The notes under the pieces are model-generated. The model saw only the letters and a program-made list of their open reading frames with translations. It did not search any database and was not told the origin of the DNA. A stretch of 64,000 nucleotides of DNA, from assembly GCA_910586995.1 (NCBI GenBank), contig CAJUKZ010000002.1, positions 248,001 to 312,000 of the forward strand, given 5' to 3'. Made by a program: the position numbers and the translations under genes. The DNA is from an uncultured Muribaculaceae bacterium (GTDB lineage: Bacteria > Bacteroidota > Bacteroidia > Bacteroidales > Muribaculaceae). This document shows positions 53,856 to 63,438 of the stretch, piece after piece; the stretch's first letter is position 1; each line of letters starts with the position of its first letter.

Positions 53856-54986
53856 ATGAAATTTGAATTAGAAGCTACAGCTCCCGGCACTCAGGCCCGT
53901 GCCGGCATGATAACCACTGACCACGGCCTGATACCTACTCCCATCTTCATGCCGGTAGGCACGGTAGGATCTGTAAAGGGAGTCCACGCACGCGAACTGC
54001 GCGACGACATAAAAGCCAAAATAATCCTCGGCAACACATATCACCTATATCTCAGACCCGGATGCGAGGTGCTGCGCCAGGCCGGCGGACTGCACAAATT
54101 CAACGGATGGGACGGCCCTATACTCACCGACTCCGGCGGATTCCAGGTATTCTCACTGAGTGCCAACCGCAAGCTCAACGAAGAAGGAGCGGTATTCCGC
54201 AGCCATATCGACGGATCCAAGCATCTTTTCACTCCGGAGAACGTAGTGGATATCGAACGTGTGATCGGAGCGGACATAATGATGGCCCTGGACGAATGTC
54301 CTCCGGGCGACAGCGACTATGCATATGCGCGGAAGTCTCTCTCGCTCACCCAACGATGGCTCACACGCGGCTGGAAGCGTTATAAGGAGACAGAGGGCCT
54401 CTATGGATACTCACAGGCTTACTTTCCCATAGTACAGGGATGCACCTACCCTGACCTGCGGCGCGAATCTGCAAAATTCGTCGCCGATCTTGGTGCTGAC
54501 GGAAACGCCATAGGCGGACTTGCCGTAGGAGAACCGACCGAAAAAATGTATGAGATGATAGAGGTCGTGAACGAAGTTCTTCCCACCGACCGCCCACGCT
54601 ACCTGATGGGTGTCGGTACTCCGGCGAATATTCTTGAAGCGATAGACCGTGGTGTGGACATGATGGACTGCGTGATGCCGACAAGAAACGGACGCAACGG
54701 AATGCTCTTCACATCCGAAGGCATAATGAACATGCGCAACAGGAAGTGGGCCGACGACTTCACCGAACTCGACCCTGCCGGAACTGCATTTGTCGACCAC
54801 GTATATTCCCGCGCCTATGTGCGCCACCTGTTCATCGCCCAGGAACTGCTGGCCATGCAGATTGCATCCATCCACAACCTTGCTTTCTACCTGTGGCTCG
54901 TAGGCGAGGCACGCAAGCACATAATTGCCGGCGACTTCGCCACATGGAAGCCTCAGATGATCGAGCGCGTGACACGACGACTGTAA
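53856..54986 (+). CDS. tgt: tRNA-guanine transglycosylase lacking the zinc cysteines
   Basis: Exchanges guanine 34 for preQ1 in tRNAs with GUN anticodons. The 376 residues keep the TIM barrel with TPIFMPVGT, LGNTYHLYLRPG, catalytic Asp92 in LTDSGGFQVFS, the substrate region VQGCTYPDLR, GGLAVGEP and nucleophile Asp271 in DCVMPTRNGRNG. Bacterial enzymes bind zinc with C-x-C-x2-C and a His. Here the three cysteine positions are Gly309, Ala311 and Asp314 (AGTAFVDHVYSRAY), while the His is present (His340 in SIHNLAFY). Other Bacteroidetes Tgts may share this. It precedes an LptF/G-type gene by 28 bases. Confidence 0.93.
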   Translation: MKFELEATAPGTQARAGMITTDHGLIPTPIFMPVGTVGSVKGVHARELRDDIKAKIILGNTYHLYLRPGCEVLRQAGGLHKFNGWDGPILTDSGGFQVFSLSANRKLNEEGAVFRSHIDGSKHLFTPENVVDIERVIGADIMMALDECPPGDSDYAYARKSLSLTQRWLTRGWKRYKETEGLYGYSQAYFPIVQGCTYPDLRRESAKFVADLGADGNAIGGLAVGEPTEKMYEMIEVVNEVLPTDRPRYLMGVGTPANILEAIDRGVDMMDCVMPTRNGRNGMLFTSEGIMNMRNRKWADDFTELDPAGTAFVDHVYSRAYVRHLFIAQELLAMQIASIHNLAFYLWLVGEARKHIIAGDFATWKPQMIERVTRRL

Positions 54987-55014
54987 TTCTCCCCACCACA
55001 ATCCTCCACTTGCA

Positions 55015-56088
55015 ATGTTCAAGATCTTAGACCGCTATATAATACGCAACTTCCTCGGCACTTATATCTTCGCCATCCTGCTGCTGTTGGCCATCGTGGT
55101 GATGTTCGATGTGAACGAGAAACTCGATGCATTCCTCAAAGCGCCGTTCAAGGAAACTCTGCTCGACTACTTCGTTAACTTCCTACCGTATTTCGCCAAC
55201 CAGTTTAGTCCTCTCTTTACTTTCATAGCGGTCATTTTCTTCACCTCGAAACTTGCCGGCAATTCTGAGATAATAGCGATGCTCGCCTCCGGCATGAGCT
55301 ACCGACGCATGCTTCGGCCTTATCTGTTCTCTGCGTTCGTGATCGCCTCGCTCACCTTCGTGCTCAGTGCCTACGTCATACCTCCGGCAAATGTCAAGCG
55401 TATAGATTATACCAACAAATACGTGAAGAACAAACGCATCGACTACGGCAGCAACATCATGCTTATGGTAGCGCCCGGCGAGATTGCTTATCTTACAAGA
55501 TACGACAACGTGACCAAGACCGGCACGCGCTTTTCTCTCGAAAAATTCGAAGGCAAGAAACTCGTGTCGCGACTTACAGCACAGACAATAAAATGGGATA
55601 CGCTCTACCATTGGACTGTGCGCGACTACACTATCCGCGATTTCACGGAGCACCGCGAATTCCTGACCACCGGACGCAGCCTCGACACCATGATCCCGTT
55701 TGAACCACGCGACTTCCTGATAGCCTCAAACGACCATGAGAAAATGACGACTCCCGATCTTTCGGAATATATCGACCGCCAGAAAGACCGCGGTGTAGGA
55801 AATATACAGGCATTCGAAGTGGAATATCACCGCCGCTTCGCCATGACGGCTGCAGCCTTTATCCTCACCGTGATAGGCATGGCCCTGTCTTCTAAAAAAG
55901 TCAAAGGCGGCATGGGCCTGAACATAGGCATAGGACTCGTACTCAGTTTCAGCTACATACTGTTCATGGGCGTTACTTCCACTTTCGCAATCTCCGGACT
56001 CACCTCACCTATGGTGGCCATGTGGATTCCCAACCTTGTATACACAATAATAGCAATAATACTCTACCGCAGGGTATCGAAAGGATAA
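55015..56088 (+). CDS. LptF/LptG-family permease (YjgP/YjgQ)
   Basis: Inner-membrane component of the lipopolysaccharide export ABC transporter, 357 residues. The N-terminus DRYIIRNFLGTYIFAILLLLAIVVMFDVNEKLD is the family start, followed by a second and third membrane helix (PYFANQFSPLFTFIAVIFFTSKLAGNSEIIAMLASGMSYRRML), a periplasmic jellyroll and three C-terminal helices (AAAFILTVIGMALSSKKVKGGMG). Bacteroidetes members are often one of two; LptF or LptG cannot be told apart from sequence alone. Probably co-transcribed with tgt. Confidence 0.9.
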   Translation: MFKILDRYIIRNFLGTYIFAILLLLAIVVMFDVNEKLDAFLKAPFKETLLDYFVNFLPYFANQFSPLFTFIAVIFFTSKLAGNSEIIAMLASGMSYRRMLRPYLFSAFVIASLTFVLSAYVIPPANVKRIDYTNKYVKNKRIDYGSNIMLMVAPGEIAYLTRYDNVTKTGTRFSLEKFEGKKLVSRLTAQTIKWDTLYHWTVRDYTIRDFTEHREFLTTGRSLDTMIPFEPRDFLIASNDHEKMTTPDLSEYIDRQKDRGVGNIQAFEVEYHRRFAMTAAAFILTVIGMALSSKKVKGGMGLNIGIGLVLSFSYILFMGVTSTFAISGLTSPMVAMWIPNLVYTIIAIILYRRVSKG

Positions 56089-56103
56089 TAATACTCTGTA
56101 AAT

Positions 56104-56128
56104 CTTTGGCTCCCGACAGGAGCCAAAG
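56104..56128 (+). repeat. 10-bp hairpin after the LptF/G gene
   Basis: CTTTGGCTCC/GGAGCCAAAG with loop CGACA lies 15 bases past the stop. There is no T-run after it. It may still slow or protect the 3' end. The rest of the 233-base gap to 56321 has no convincing gene. Confidence 0.5.
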
Positions 56129-56259
56129 CCATACCGCAAGCTATTTCTTGCAACATATGTCCTATATGCCCTGTGGGTTATCTATCTGTTCGGATTCTCG
56201 AACTGGAAATGGCAACTTATGGAAATCGCCAACTACAGATAACCAACTTGCCACTATAT

Positions 56260-56298
56260 AAAAAACACGCAGCCGGATGCTTTTGAGCATCCGGCTGC
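56260..56298 (-). terminator. Terminator of the N-glycan mannose operon
   Basis: A 12-bp perfect stem (56287-56298 with 56269-56280) and 6-base loop is followed on the minus strand by GTGTTTTTTATA. It lies 23 bases past the last GH92 stop. Confidence 0.85.
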
Positions 56299-56321
56299 TG
56301 TATCATAAATATATCGGAATT

Positions 56322-58601
56322 TCATTTGGCGGGTTTGCCATCCGTAGTCTTCGTGAACTTCAGTTCACGGCCCTGCATAAGCTGATCGTGGGTGATCCGC
56401 ATAGGCACTTTTTTACCTCCAAGAGTCGCGCTACGTGTATAGACTGACTCGGCTTCAGGGTTCGTAGTCTCTATCACTATCTTGTCCACGCCATTATGAT
56501 AAGCAGGGTCGATATGTAGAGTCACCTTGTCGAACACCGGTGTTGTGAGAGTATATTCAGGAACTCCGGGGACGTCGGGATAAAATCCCATCATGGAGAA
56601 CAATGCCCAGGTAGACATAGTGCCGGTGTCGTCGTTGCCGGGAATGCCGTCGGGCTTGGTTGTGAAATGCTTGCCAAGCAGTTCGCTCACGAGACGCTGC
56701 GTACGCCATTCCTCGCCTTTGAAGCGGCTGAACAGATAAGGATAGGCTATGTCAGGCTCATTGGCCGGATCATAATACCCCTTATCGAACACCATCTGCA
56801 GCTTGTCCACAAACTTACGGTTGCCCCCCATTAGCTTAGCCAGACCGGGAATATCATGAGGCACGAAGAATGTATAATTCCATGCCGTACCTTCGTGGAA
56901 CCCGGGTACAGGCTCGAAATTCTCTCCCTGCGTAGGATCGAACGGATCGAGGAACTTACCATCGGGAGTGATCGGACGCAGCGTACCGCTTTCCTTTGAA
57001 TAATAATGTTTATATCCACGGGAGCGCTGCACGAGCGAATCGGCAAAAGCCTTGTCGCCACGGCTTTCAGCCAGCCATGCCAGAGCATTGTCGGCCACAT
57101 AATATTCCAGAGCATGCGACACGGAATTATCTCCAGAATTGTCGGCTGCATACATTCCCAGCGGTATGTATCCCATTGAGATATACGGATCTACGTCGGG
57201 GCGCATTTTATTCTCAGCTCCGGGCGTATTGGCCGACTTGCGGAATGCCTCATAGGCGGTATCCATGTCGAAATCGCGCAGGCCCTTGCGCCATGTGTCC
57301 ACAATGACAGGGATCGCCGGATCGCCTTCCATTGTGAATGTCTCACGGCCATAAAGTTCCCATTTCGGCATCCATCCCCATTCCTTGTATATATCCACCA
57401 TTGAGCGCACCATGTCGGTCTGCCTGTCGGGATAAAGCAATGTAAGGAGCTGATGCACGTTGCGGTATGTGTCCCACAGAGAATACACTGTGTAGCGGTT
57501 ATGGCCCTGCTCAACTGTGCCGACACCGTCGCCTTCCATCATAGGATACTGTCCGTTGACGTCGTTCAGGATATTGGGATGTATCAGAGCATGATAGAGC
57601 GCCGTATAGAACACTTCTTTCTGATCGTCAGTTCCGCCTTCAACCTCTATGCGGCTGAGATCACCGTTCCATTTCTCACGGGCCTCGGCATGTATCTGAT
57701 CAAACGACATGCCATGCTGCTCACGGTCGAGATTCTCGCGGGCGTTCTCGACGCTCACGAAGCTCACACCCACCGACACCTCGATCTGCTCTCCGTCCTC
57801 AGTATCGAATGTATACCATGCACCAATATCGTCGCCGGAAATATCGCGGCCATATTTTGTATAGATCTTATACTTTCCATTGTCAGGAGTCCATTCGGCC
57901 TCGACACCCTGCATTGGAGGCTGCTTCTTCCAATAGCCGGAAGCCTTGGGAGTCTTGTTGACACGCATCACGAAATAGATCGGGAACACGGCCTGAGGAT
58001 TGTAGCAGAACGTGCCGAGCATGCGCGATCCTTCAAATTCGCGCTCTCCTACCCTTCGGAGTGTAGCACCTGTCTCGTTGGACAATGCCTGTCCGAGATT
58101 GAGGAGGATATGGCTCTCTCCCTTGGGAAAGGTATAGCGCATCATGCCGGTGCGCGGGGTTGCCGTGGCTTCGGCCAAAACATTATATTTATCTATTTCC
58201 ACCGAGTAATAGCCCGGATGAGCTTTCTCGGAAGAATACTTGCTTCCGTAGTCGTGATAGTCCACCTCAAGCGGACCGGTTGTAGGCATCAGCAGCAGCG
58301 AGCCAAGCTCGGGACAGCCGACACCGCTCAGATTCACATGAGAGAATCCGGTGAGAAAAGAGTTTGTGACATCATAGGGGGTCGACCACCATCTTGCATC
58401 CTTGTCGTAGCGGTTGTCGGGCGAGCCCATGACGTTGAACGGAGACACCGACATCATGCCGTTGGGAGTAAGCGCCCCCGGATTGGCTGTGCCGAAATTC
58501 GTAGTACCGATAAAAGGATTTACATAGTCAACCGGCTCCTTGGCCTGGACATATGTCAGGCCAAGGAGTGCGGTAAGACTTATGATAAGACTGCGCTTCA
58601 T
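56322..58601 (-). CDS. GH92 alpha-mannosidase (exported), last gene of the operon
   Basis: Calcium-dependent exo-alpha-mannosidase, 759 residues, signal peptide 1-20. The N-terminal beta-sandwich starts VDYVNPFIGT; the C-terminal (alpha/alpha)6 barrel holds the probable general acid Glu570 in FHEGTAWNYT and the base pair Asp657/Asp658 in PGNDDTGTMSTW. The loop that carries a His-Glu pair in alpha-1,2 enzymes is shorter here (YDPANEPDIAYP), so it should act on a different linkage from the GH92 at 61060. Its ATG lies 1 base after the GH130 stop, so they are tightly coupled. Confidence 0.92.
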   Translation of the reverse strand: MKRSLIISLTALLGLTYVQAKEPVDYVNPFIGTTNFGTANPGALTPNGMMSVSPFNVMGSPDNRYDKDARWWSTPYDVTNSFLTGFSHVNLSGVGCPELGSLLLMPTTGPLEVDYHDYGSKYSSEKAHPGYYSVEIDKYNVLAEATATPRTGMMRYTFPKGESHILLNLGQALSNETGATLRRVGEREFEGSRMLGTFCYNPQAVFPIYFVMRVNKTPKASGYWKKQPPMQGVEAEWTPDNGKYKIYTKYGRDISGDDIGAWYTFDTEDGEQIEVSVGVSFVSVENARENLDREQHGMSFDQIHAEAREKWNGDLSRIEVEGGTDDQKEVFYTALYHALIHPNILNDVNGQYPMMEGDGVGTVEQGHNRYTVYSLWDTYRNVHQLLTLLYPDRQTDMVRSMVDIYKEWGWMPKWELYGRETFTMEGDPAIPVIVDTWRKGLRDFDMDTAYEAFRKSANTPGAENKMRPDVDPYISMGYIPLGMYAADNSGDNSVSHALEYYVADNALAWLAESRGDKAFADSLVQRSRGYKHYYSKESGTLRPITPDGKFLDPFDPTQGENFEPVPGFHEGTAWNYTFFVPHDIPGLAKLMGGNRKFVDKLQMVFDKGYYDPANEPDIAYPYLFSRFKGEEWRTQRLVSELLGKHFTTKPDGIPGNDDTGTMSTWALFSMMGFYPDVPGVPEYTLTTPVFDKVTLHIDPAYHNGVDKIVIETTNPEAESVYTRSATLGGKKVPMRITHDQLMQGRELKFTKTTDGKPAK

Positions 58602-58602
58602 A

Positions 58603-59577
58603 TCAGAGGCTGTTGTTCTTTACGAAGTCGATAATCTCGCGGATGTAGCCGAATGCCATGCATACCGATGTGTCGGCTGCGCCATAGTACACAGCCACAC
58701 GCTCGCCGTCCTGAAGGCATGCGCAGGGGAATACCACGTTAGGCACATCGCCTGCAAGCTCATAGGGTGCGGCAGGAGCGATCAGATAGGGCTTGCTGCG
58801 ATAGAGAACCTTGGTAGGATCGTTCTTGTCGAGAATCGCAGCACCCATAGAATAGCGGAAACCATTGCATGTGTTGATCACACCGTGATAGAACATCAGC
58901 CAGCCTTCCTCGGTAAGGAATGGCACAGAACCTGCACCGATCTTTGTGCACTGCCATGCGCTCTGATCGAAAGGTGCGACTTTCATCACACAGCGGTGCT
59001 CACCCCAGTACTTCATATCGGGGCTGAAGCTCATGTATATGTCGCCGAAAGGAGTGTGACCGTTGTCGCTCGGGCGGCTGAGCATGGCGAATTTTCCGTC
59101 GATCTTCTCGGGAAGAAGCACACCGTTGCGGTTGAACGGCAGGAATGCATTCTCGCACTGATAGAAAGTCTTGAAATCGAAAGTATAGCCTATGCCGATT
59201 GTAGGTCCGTGGTATCCGTTGCACCATGTGATCCAGTAACGGTCCTCGCACCAGGTGACACGGGGGTCATACTTATAGTCGCTCTCGATCATCTGGGTGT
59301 TTCCCGGTTCAAACTTTATAGGCTCGTGACTGATTTCCCAGTTGATACCATCCTTGCTGAATCCAGAAAATATATTCATCTGCACGGCCTTGTTGTCGCA
59401 GCGGAAAACTCCGGCGAAACCGTCGCCGAAAGGCACTACAGCACTATTGAAGATGCTATTGGATGTAGGTATTGAATAACGTCCGATAATCGGGTTTTTT
59501 GTGAATCTCCACATAACATCCGTGCAGCCTTCCGGACGATTCTCCCAAGGCAGCCTGGTCTTGTCTGTTGTTGTCAT
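58603..59577 (-). CDS. GH130 mannosyl-glycoside phosphorylase
   Basis: Cytosolic inverting phosphorylase, 324 residues, no signal peptide. The five-bladed propeller has the general-acid region YKYDPRVTWCEDRYWITW (Asp of YDPRV), phosphate-binding residues around HGVINTCNGFRYS and MLSRPSDNGHTPFGDI. In Bacteroides the GH130 enzyme next to GH92 and MFS genes splits mannosyl-beta-1,4-GlcNAc from N-glycan cores into mannose-1-phosphate and GlcNAc. The same neighbourhood here argues for that substrate over plant mannan, but only assay would prove it. Confidence 0.92.
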   Translation of the reverse strand: MTTTDKTRLPWENRPEGCTDVMWRFTKNPIIGRYSIPTSNSIFNSAVVPFGDGFAGVFRCDNKAVQMNIFSGFSKDGINWEISHEPIKFEPGNTQMIESDYKYDPRVTWCEDRYWITWCNGYHGPTIGIGYTFDFKTFYQCENAFLPFNRNGVLLPEKIDGKFAMLSRPSDNGHTPFGDIYMSFSPDMKYWGEHRCVMKVAPFDQSAWQCTKIGAGSVPFLTEEGWLMFYHGVINTCNGFRYSMGAAILDKNDPTKVLYRSKPYLIAPAAPYELAGDVPNVVFPCACLQDGERVAVYYGAADTSVCMAFGYIREIIDFVKNNSL

Positions 59578-59641
59578 TTTTTTGAAAAAATACGAGTTAA
59601 TAGGTTGTGTTGTTATTATATTCTGTAGGAAATAATATCCT

Positions 59642-61030
59642 TTATTCAGTGCCTTCGCCTGAAGTGAGCGCTTCCTCCACTGCGCCGGCTATAGGTGTGC
59701 CATCGTCGTTGTATTTGAAGGGCACGAACCATGTGACAAGCAGCGGCACTACAGTAGCCACAAGTACGAAGATAAAGAAATTCTCATAACCGCCAAGCTT
59801 ATTGAGAACCCAGCCGCTGAGCATGCCGGGCAGCATCACGCCGAAGTTCATGATTCCCGAGGCGAATGCGTAGTGGGCCATCTGATGTTTTCCGATAGCG
59901 ACCTGCTGCATCATAAACAACGTGAGACCGACAAAACCGAATCCATAACCGAAATACTCGATTCCTATACCACCGGCTATGATCCATCCACTTGTAGGCT
60001 GGAATATGGCAAAAAGCGTGTAGACCACAAAAGGCAGGTTGAAGATCAGTGCAAGCTTGAACAGGGTCTTGCTTAAGCCCCTCACCGAGATATAGTAGCC
60101 AGCAAGAAGCGAGCCAAGCACGAATGTGGCAGCGCCGCATGTACCGTAATAAAGTCCGATATTCTCAAGCGACAGGCCAAGACCTCCGGCACTTGTAGAA
60201 TCCTTGAGGAATATGGGAACAATCTTTATTACAAAGCCTTCGGCAAAGCGATAGAGTATGATGAACATTATATAGTACCATATATATTTCTTCTTGAAGA
60301 AAAGCAGCAGCACATTGCCAAACTCTTTCATCACCTCTCCACCCGAACGCTTTACTCCAGAGGTTTTCTTCTTAGACGATGGCAGGAAAAAGATGTGATA
60401 TACACCGAGCGCCACCATTATGACGCAGAGAATAAGCATGATCAGTATCCATGTTTTTTGGCTGGCATCATAGTTTTCAGAACCGCTAAGATCGGGATTT
60501 CCACCGAAACTCTTGAAAAATATTCCGGCCAGATACACAAGTCCGCCAGTACCCACAATCTTTGCGATATTATAGAAAGCACCCTGCCATCCGATGTATT
60601 TCGCCTGTTCTGAATTTGACAGTTCACTCATGTACACACCGTCGCAGGCAACATCATGGGTAGCTCCCGAAAAAGCTACGACTGCCAACAACGCTATAGT
60701 TATAGCAAAGAAATCAGACATGCCGAGTGCCATAGCAACACCTCCGAATGTCGCGCCTGTGATGATCTGCGTAGCTACTACATAGATCTTCTTTGTTCCG
60801 AATATTTCCATAAACGGACTCCACAGGAACTTGAAAGTCCACGGTAAAAGTATCAGTGATGTCCAGAATGTGATGGTGTCGGTATCTATACCGAGGTCTG
60901 AATACATCAGCACGCACACCATGTTGAGCACCACGAACGGAAGCCCCATAGCGAAATACGCTGTCGGAATCCATGTGATCGGGCTGCGCCGGCCGGGATT
61001 GGGTTTTAAGGTTGCAGACGTTTGTTCCAT
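59642..61030 (-). CDS. MFS sugar transporter of the N-glycan locus
   Basis: Inner-membrane permease of 462 residues with 12 predicted helices, AmpG-like in its N-terminus (YFAMGLPFVVLNMVCVLMYSDLGI) with the conserved cytoplasmic loop SPFMEIFGTKK and helix-4 ATHDVACDGVYM. Between a GH130 phosphorylase and a GH92, it most likely imports Man-GlcNAc released by outside enzymes. The C-terminal 30 residues are acidic and unstructured. Confidence 0.88.
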   Translation of the reverse strand: MEQTSATLKPNPGRRSPITWIPTAYFAMGLPFVVLNMVCVLMYSDLGIDTDTITFWTSLILLPWTFKFLWSPFMEIFGTKKIYVVATQIITGATFGGVAMALGMSDFFAITIALLAVVAFSGATHDVACDGVYMSELSNSEQAKYIGWQGAFYNIAKIVGTGGLVYLAGIFFKSFGGNPDLSGSENYDASQKTWILIMLILCVIMVALGVYHIFFLPSSKKKTSGVKRSGGEVMKEFGNVLLLFFKKKYIWYYIMFIILYRFAEGFVIKIVPIFLKDSTSAGGLGLSLENIGLYYGTCGAATFVLGSLLAGYYISVRGLSKTLFKLALIFNLPFVVYTLFAIFQPTSGWIIAGGIGIEYFGYGFGFVGLTLFMMQQVAIGKHQMAHYAFASGIMNFGVMLPGMLSGWVLNKLGGYENFFIFVLVATVVPLLVTWFVPFKYNDDGTPIAGAVEEALTSGEGTE

Positions 61031-61059
61031 TGCCTGATTGTTTTTTTATAGTTTTAAGG

Positions 61060-63387
61060 TTAGTGTTTCTGTTTTTCGGAACTCATGGAGTAAGGTGCAT
61101 CGGCTTCGAGTGTGCCACGCAGCTTGTTGGGAGTGGCAGACATGCGCACATCCATGATTCCCCCGGATTGCAACTGACTGTGCGTTATATAGTTTTTCTG
61201 CAAGTCAGCGCCATTCAGGTCGATACGGTCGATATAATAATTAGTGTCTGAATTCTGCGGTGCATTCACTACAAACTTGCTGCCGTCTTCAAAATTAAGC
61301 GTAGCTTTCTTGAACAGTGGCGCACCGAGCACATATTGGTCTGTACCCGGCGCTACCGGATAGAATCCGAGTGCCGAGAATACATACCACGCAGATGTCT
61401 GGCCATTGTCCTCGTCGCCGCAATACCCGTCAGGTGTAGCAGTGTAGAGTCTGTCGAGTACCTGCCTTATCCAGTATTGCGCTTTCCAGGGCTGTCCTGC
61501 ATAATTATACAGATATATCATGTGCTGTGCCGGCTGGTTGCCGTGGGCGTAGTTGCCCATATTTACAACCTGCATCTCGCGTATCTCGTGTATCGGGAAG
61601 CCATAGTAACTGTCGTCGAACACTGGCGGCACATTGAACACACTGTCCAGCATTGACACAAACGTAGCTTTGCCGCCCATCAGATCCATGAGTCCGCGCG
61701 GATCATGGAATACAGACCAAGTGTAATGCCAGGAATTGCCTTCGGTAAAGTCGCCTCCCCACTTCAGCGGAGAGAAGTTCTTGCTGAAAGTTCCATCAAG
61801 ATTTCGGCCACGCATAAGTCCTGTCGACTTGTCGAAAAGATTTCTATAGTTACCGGCCCGTGTGGCATAAGTCTCTATTTCGCTGTCGGAACGTCCCAGA
61901 GCCTTGCCAAGCTGCGATATACACCAGTCATCGTAGGCATATTCAAGCGTGCGTGCGGCGCTTTCGTTTATCTTCACGTCGCATGGCACATATCCCACAG
62001 CATTATAATACCCGTAGCCGAGACGTCCGGTAGAAGGCACGCGCGGATGCACGCTGTTCGCACCGCGTGTCACACCCTCCCACAAAGTCGCGGTATCTTC
62101 CACACGTATGCCTTTAAGATATGCATCAGCCAATACAGAGGCGGAGTTGTTGCCCACCATGCAACTGCGGTGTCCGGGGCTTGCCCACTCCGGGAAATAT
62201 CCGCTTTCGCGATAAGCATTGAGAAGTCCTTCCTGCATTTCAAGGCTCTGCGATGGATACAGGAGATTGAGAAGCGGGAACAGGCAACGGAACGTGTCCC
62301 ACAGGCCTGTATCGGTATACATATATCCATCGCACACGTTGCCTGAATACGGGCTGTAGTGGATGGTCTTTCCTGCACCGTCTATCTCGTAAAACTTACG
62401 GGGGAAAAGCAGCGAACGGTAAAGACACGAATAAAACGTGCGCTTACGGTCTATGTCGTTATCCTCGATTTCAATTCTGGAAAGGACATCGTTCCATCTA
62501 TCACGCCCTTCAGTTGCCACAGATTCCAGATCGCGGCCGCCCACCTCGCGCTCCAGATTGAGCGCTGCCTGTTCGGGAGAGACGAACGACGATGCGACCC
62601 TTGCTGTCACCTGTTCGCCACGACGGGTCTTAAAGCCTACAACCGCTCCTGTATGAAAAGCCTTGCTCTCTGTCTTACCCGGTTTCAGAGTCACTTCTAC
62701 ATGAGCTTCCGGACCATCAGGATAAGCGTCATTGCTGAACGTGGCCACATATTCAAACGGCCTGTCAAACTCCACAACAAAATAATTGCGGAAATTGTCG
62801 GGCACACCGCCACTGTTGCGGGTTGAATAACCTGTTATCCTGCGCGACGCAGTGTCTATCTTGACTGATGAATTTCGGTCAAAGGCATCAATAACCACAT
62901 AACTGCTGTCTTCCGGAAATGTAAAACGGAATACGGCAGCTCTCTCAGTGGGTGCAAGTTCTGCCACAATGTCGTGATCGGCAAGATACACCTTATAATA
63001 ATATGGTGTCACGGTCTCAGCCTTGTGTGAGAACCAGCTTGCCCGCTCGTTCTGCTCGAACAGCGGAGCGCCGCTGACGGCCATGATCGAGAACTGCCCG
63101 TAATCATTGATCCACGGACTTGGCTGATGCGTCTGCTTGAACCCCTTGATCTTGTTTGCATCGTAGGTATATTGCCAACCATCGCCCATGATACCGGTCT
63201 GCGGAGTCCAGAAATTCATGCCCCACGGATGTGCGATGGCCGGATATGTATTGCCATTCGACAATTCATAAGTCGACTGAGTGCCAACCAAAGGATTGAC
63301 ATAATCCACAGGCCCGGAGACTTGTCCGGCAACACAGATAGAGAAGTTTACTAATGCAAGAAATGTTGCAGCAACTATTCTAAGCAT
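61060..63387 (-). CDS. GH92 alpha-mannosidase with alpha-1,2 signature
   Basis: Exported GH92 enzyme, 775 residues, signal peptide 1-20. The fold starts VDYVNPLVGTQ; the probable general acid is Glu549 in FTEGNSWHYTW and the base Asp658/Asp660 in CGDEDNGQTSAW. His600-Glu601 (FPIHEIREMQ) lie 51-52 residues after the acid, the spacing of the His584/Glu585 pair that gives alpha-1,2 specificity in Bacteroides BT3990. This enzyme therefore probably removes alpha-1,2-linked mannose. The AHGNQPAQH segment has Gln where most members have Glu; this is not the acid. Confidence 0.92.
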   Translation of the reverse strand: MLRIVAATFLALVNFSICVAGQVSGPVDYVNPLVGTQSTYELSNGNTYPAIAHPWGMNFWTPQTGIMGDGWQYTYDANKIKGFKQTHQPSPWINDYGQFSIMAVSGAPLFEQNERASWFSHKAETVTPYYYKVYLADHDIVAELAPTERAAVFRFTFPEDSSYVVIDAFDRNSSVKIDTASRRITGYSTRNSGGVPDNFRNYFVVEFDRPFEYVATFSNDAYPDGPEAHVEVTLKPGKTESKAFHTGAVVGFKTRRGEQVTARVASSFVSPEQAALNLEREVGGRDLESVATEGRDRWNDVLSRIEIEDNDIDRKRTFYSCLYRSLLFPRKFYEIDGAGKTIHYSPYSGNVCDGYMYTDTGLWDTFRCLFPLLNLLYPSQSLEMQEGLLNAYRESGYFPEWASPGHRSCMVGNNSASVLADAYLKGIRVEDTATLWEGVTRGANSVHPRVPSTGRLGYGYYNAVGYVPCDVKINESAARTLEYAYDDWCISQLGKALGRSDSEIETYATRAGNYRNLFDKSTGLMRGRNLDGTFSKNFSPLKWGGDFTEGNSWHYTWSVFHDPRGLMDLMGGKATFVSMLDSVFNVPPVFDDSYYGFPIHEIREMQVVNMGNYAHGNQPAQHMIYLYNYAGQPWKAQYWIRQVLDRLYTATPDGYCGDEDNGQTSAWYVFSALGFYPVAPGTDQYVLGAPLFKKATLNFEDGSKFVVNAPQNSDTNYYIDRIDLNGADLQKNYITHSQLQSGGIMDVRMSATPNKLRGTLEADAPYSMSSEKQKH

Positions 63388-63438
63388 TGCTATATACCTA
63401 AAATATATTTTTTATATGTCGATTATATTTATATTCTC

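Noticed and set aside
57453..58634. 393-codon plus-strand frame
   Set aside because: Shadow of the GH92 gene in another frame; no motif, promoter or neighbour supports it.
58540..59475. 311-codon plus-strand frame
   Set aside because: Antisense to the GH130 gene, which has full family motifs.
61515..61550. Loss of the catalytic acid in the GH92 enzyme because of GNQP instead of GNEP
   Set aside because: The acid aligns with Glu549 in the EGNSWHY motif, about 110 residues before the base as in characterised members; the Gln is elsewhere.
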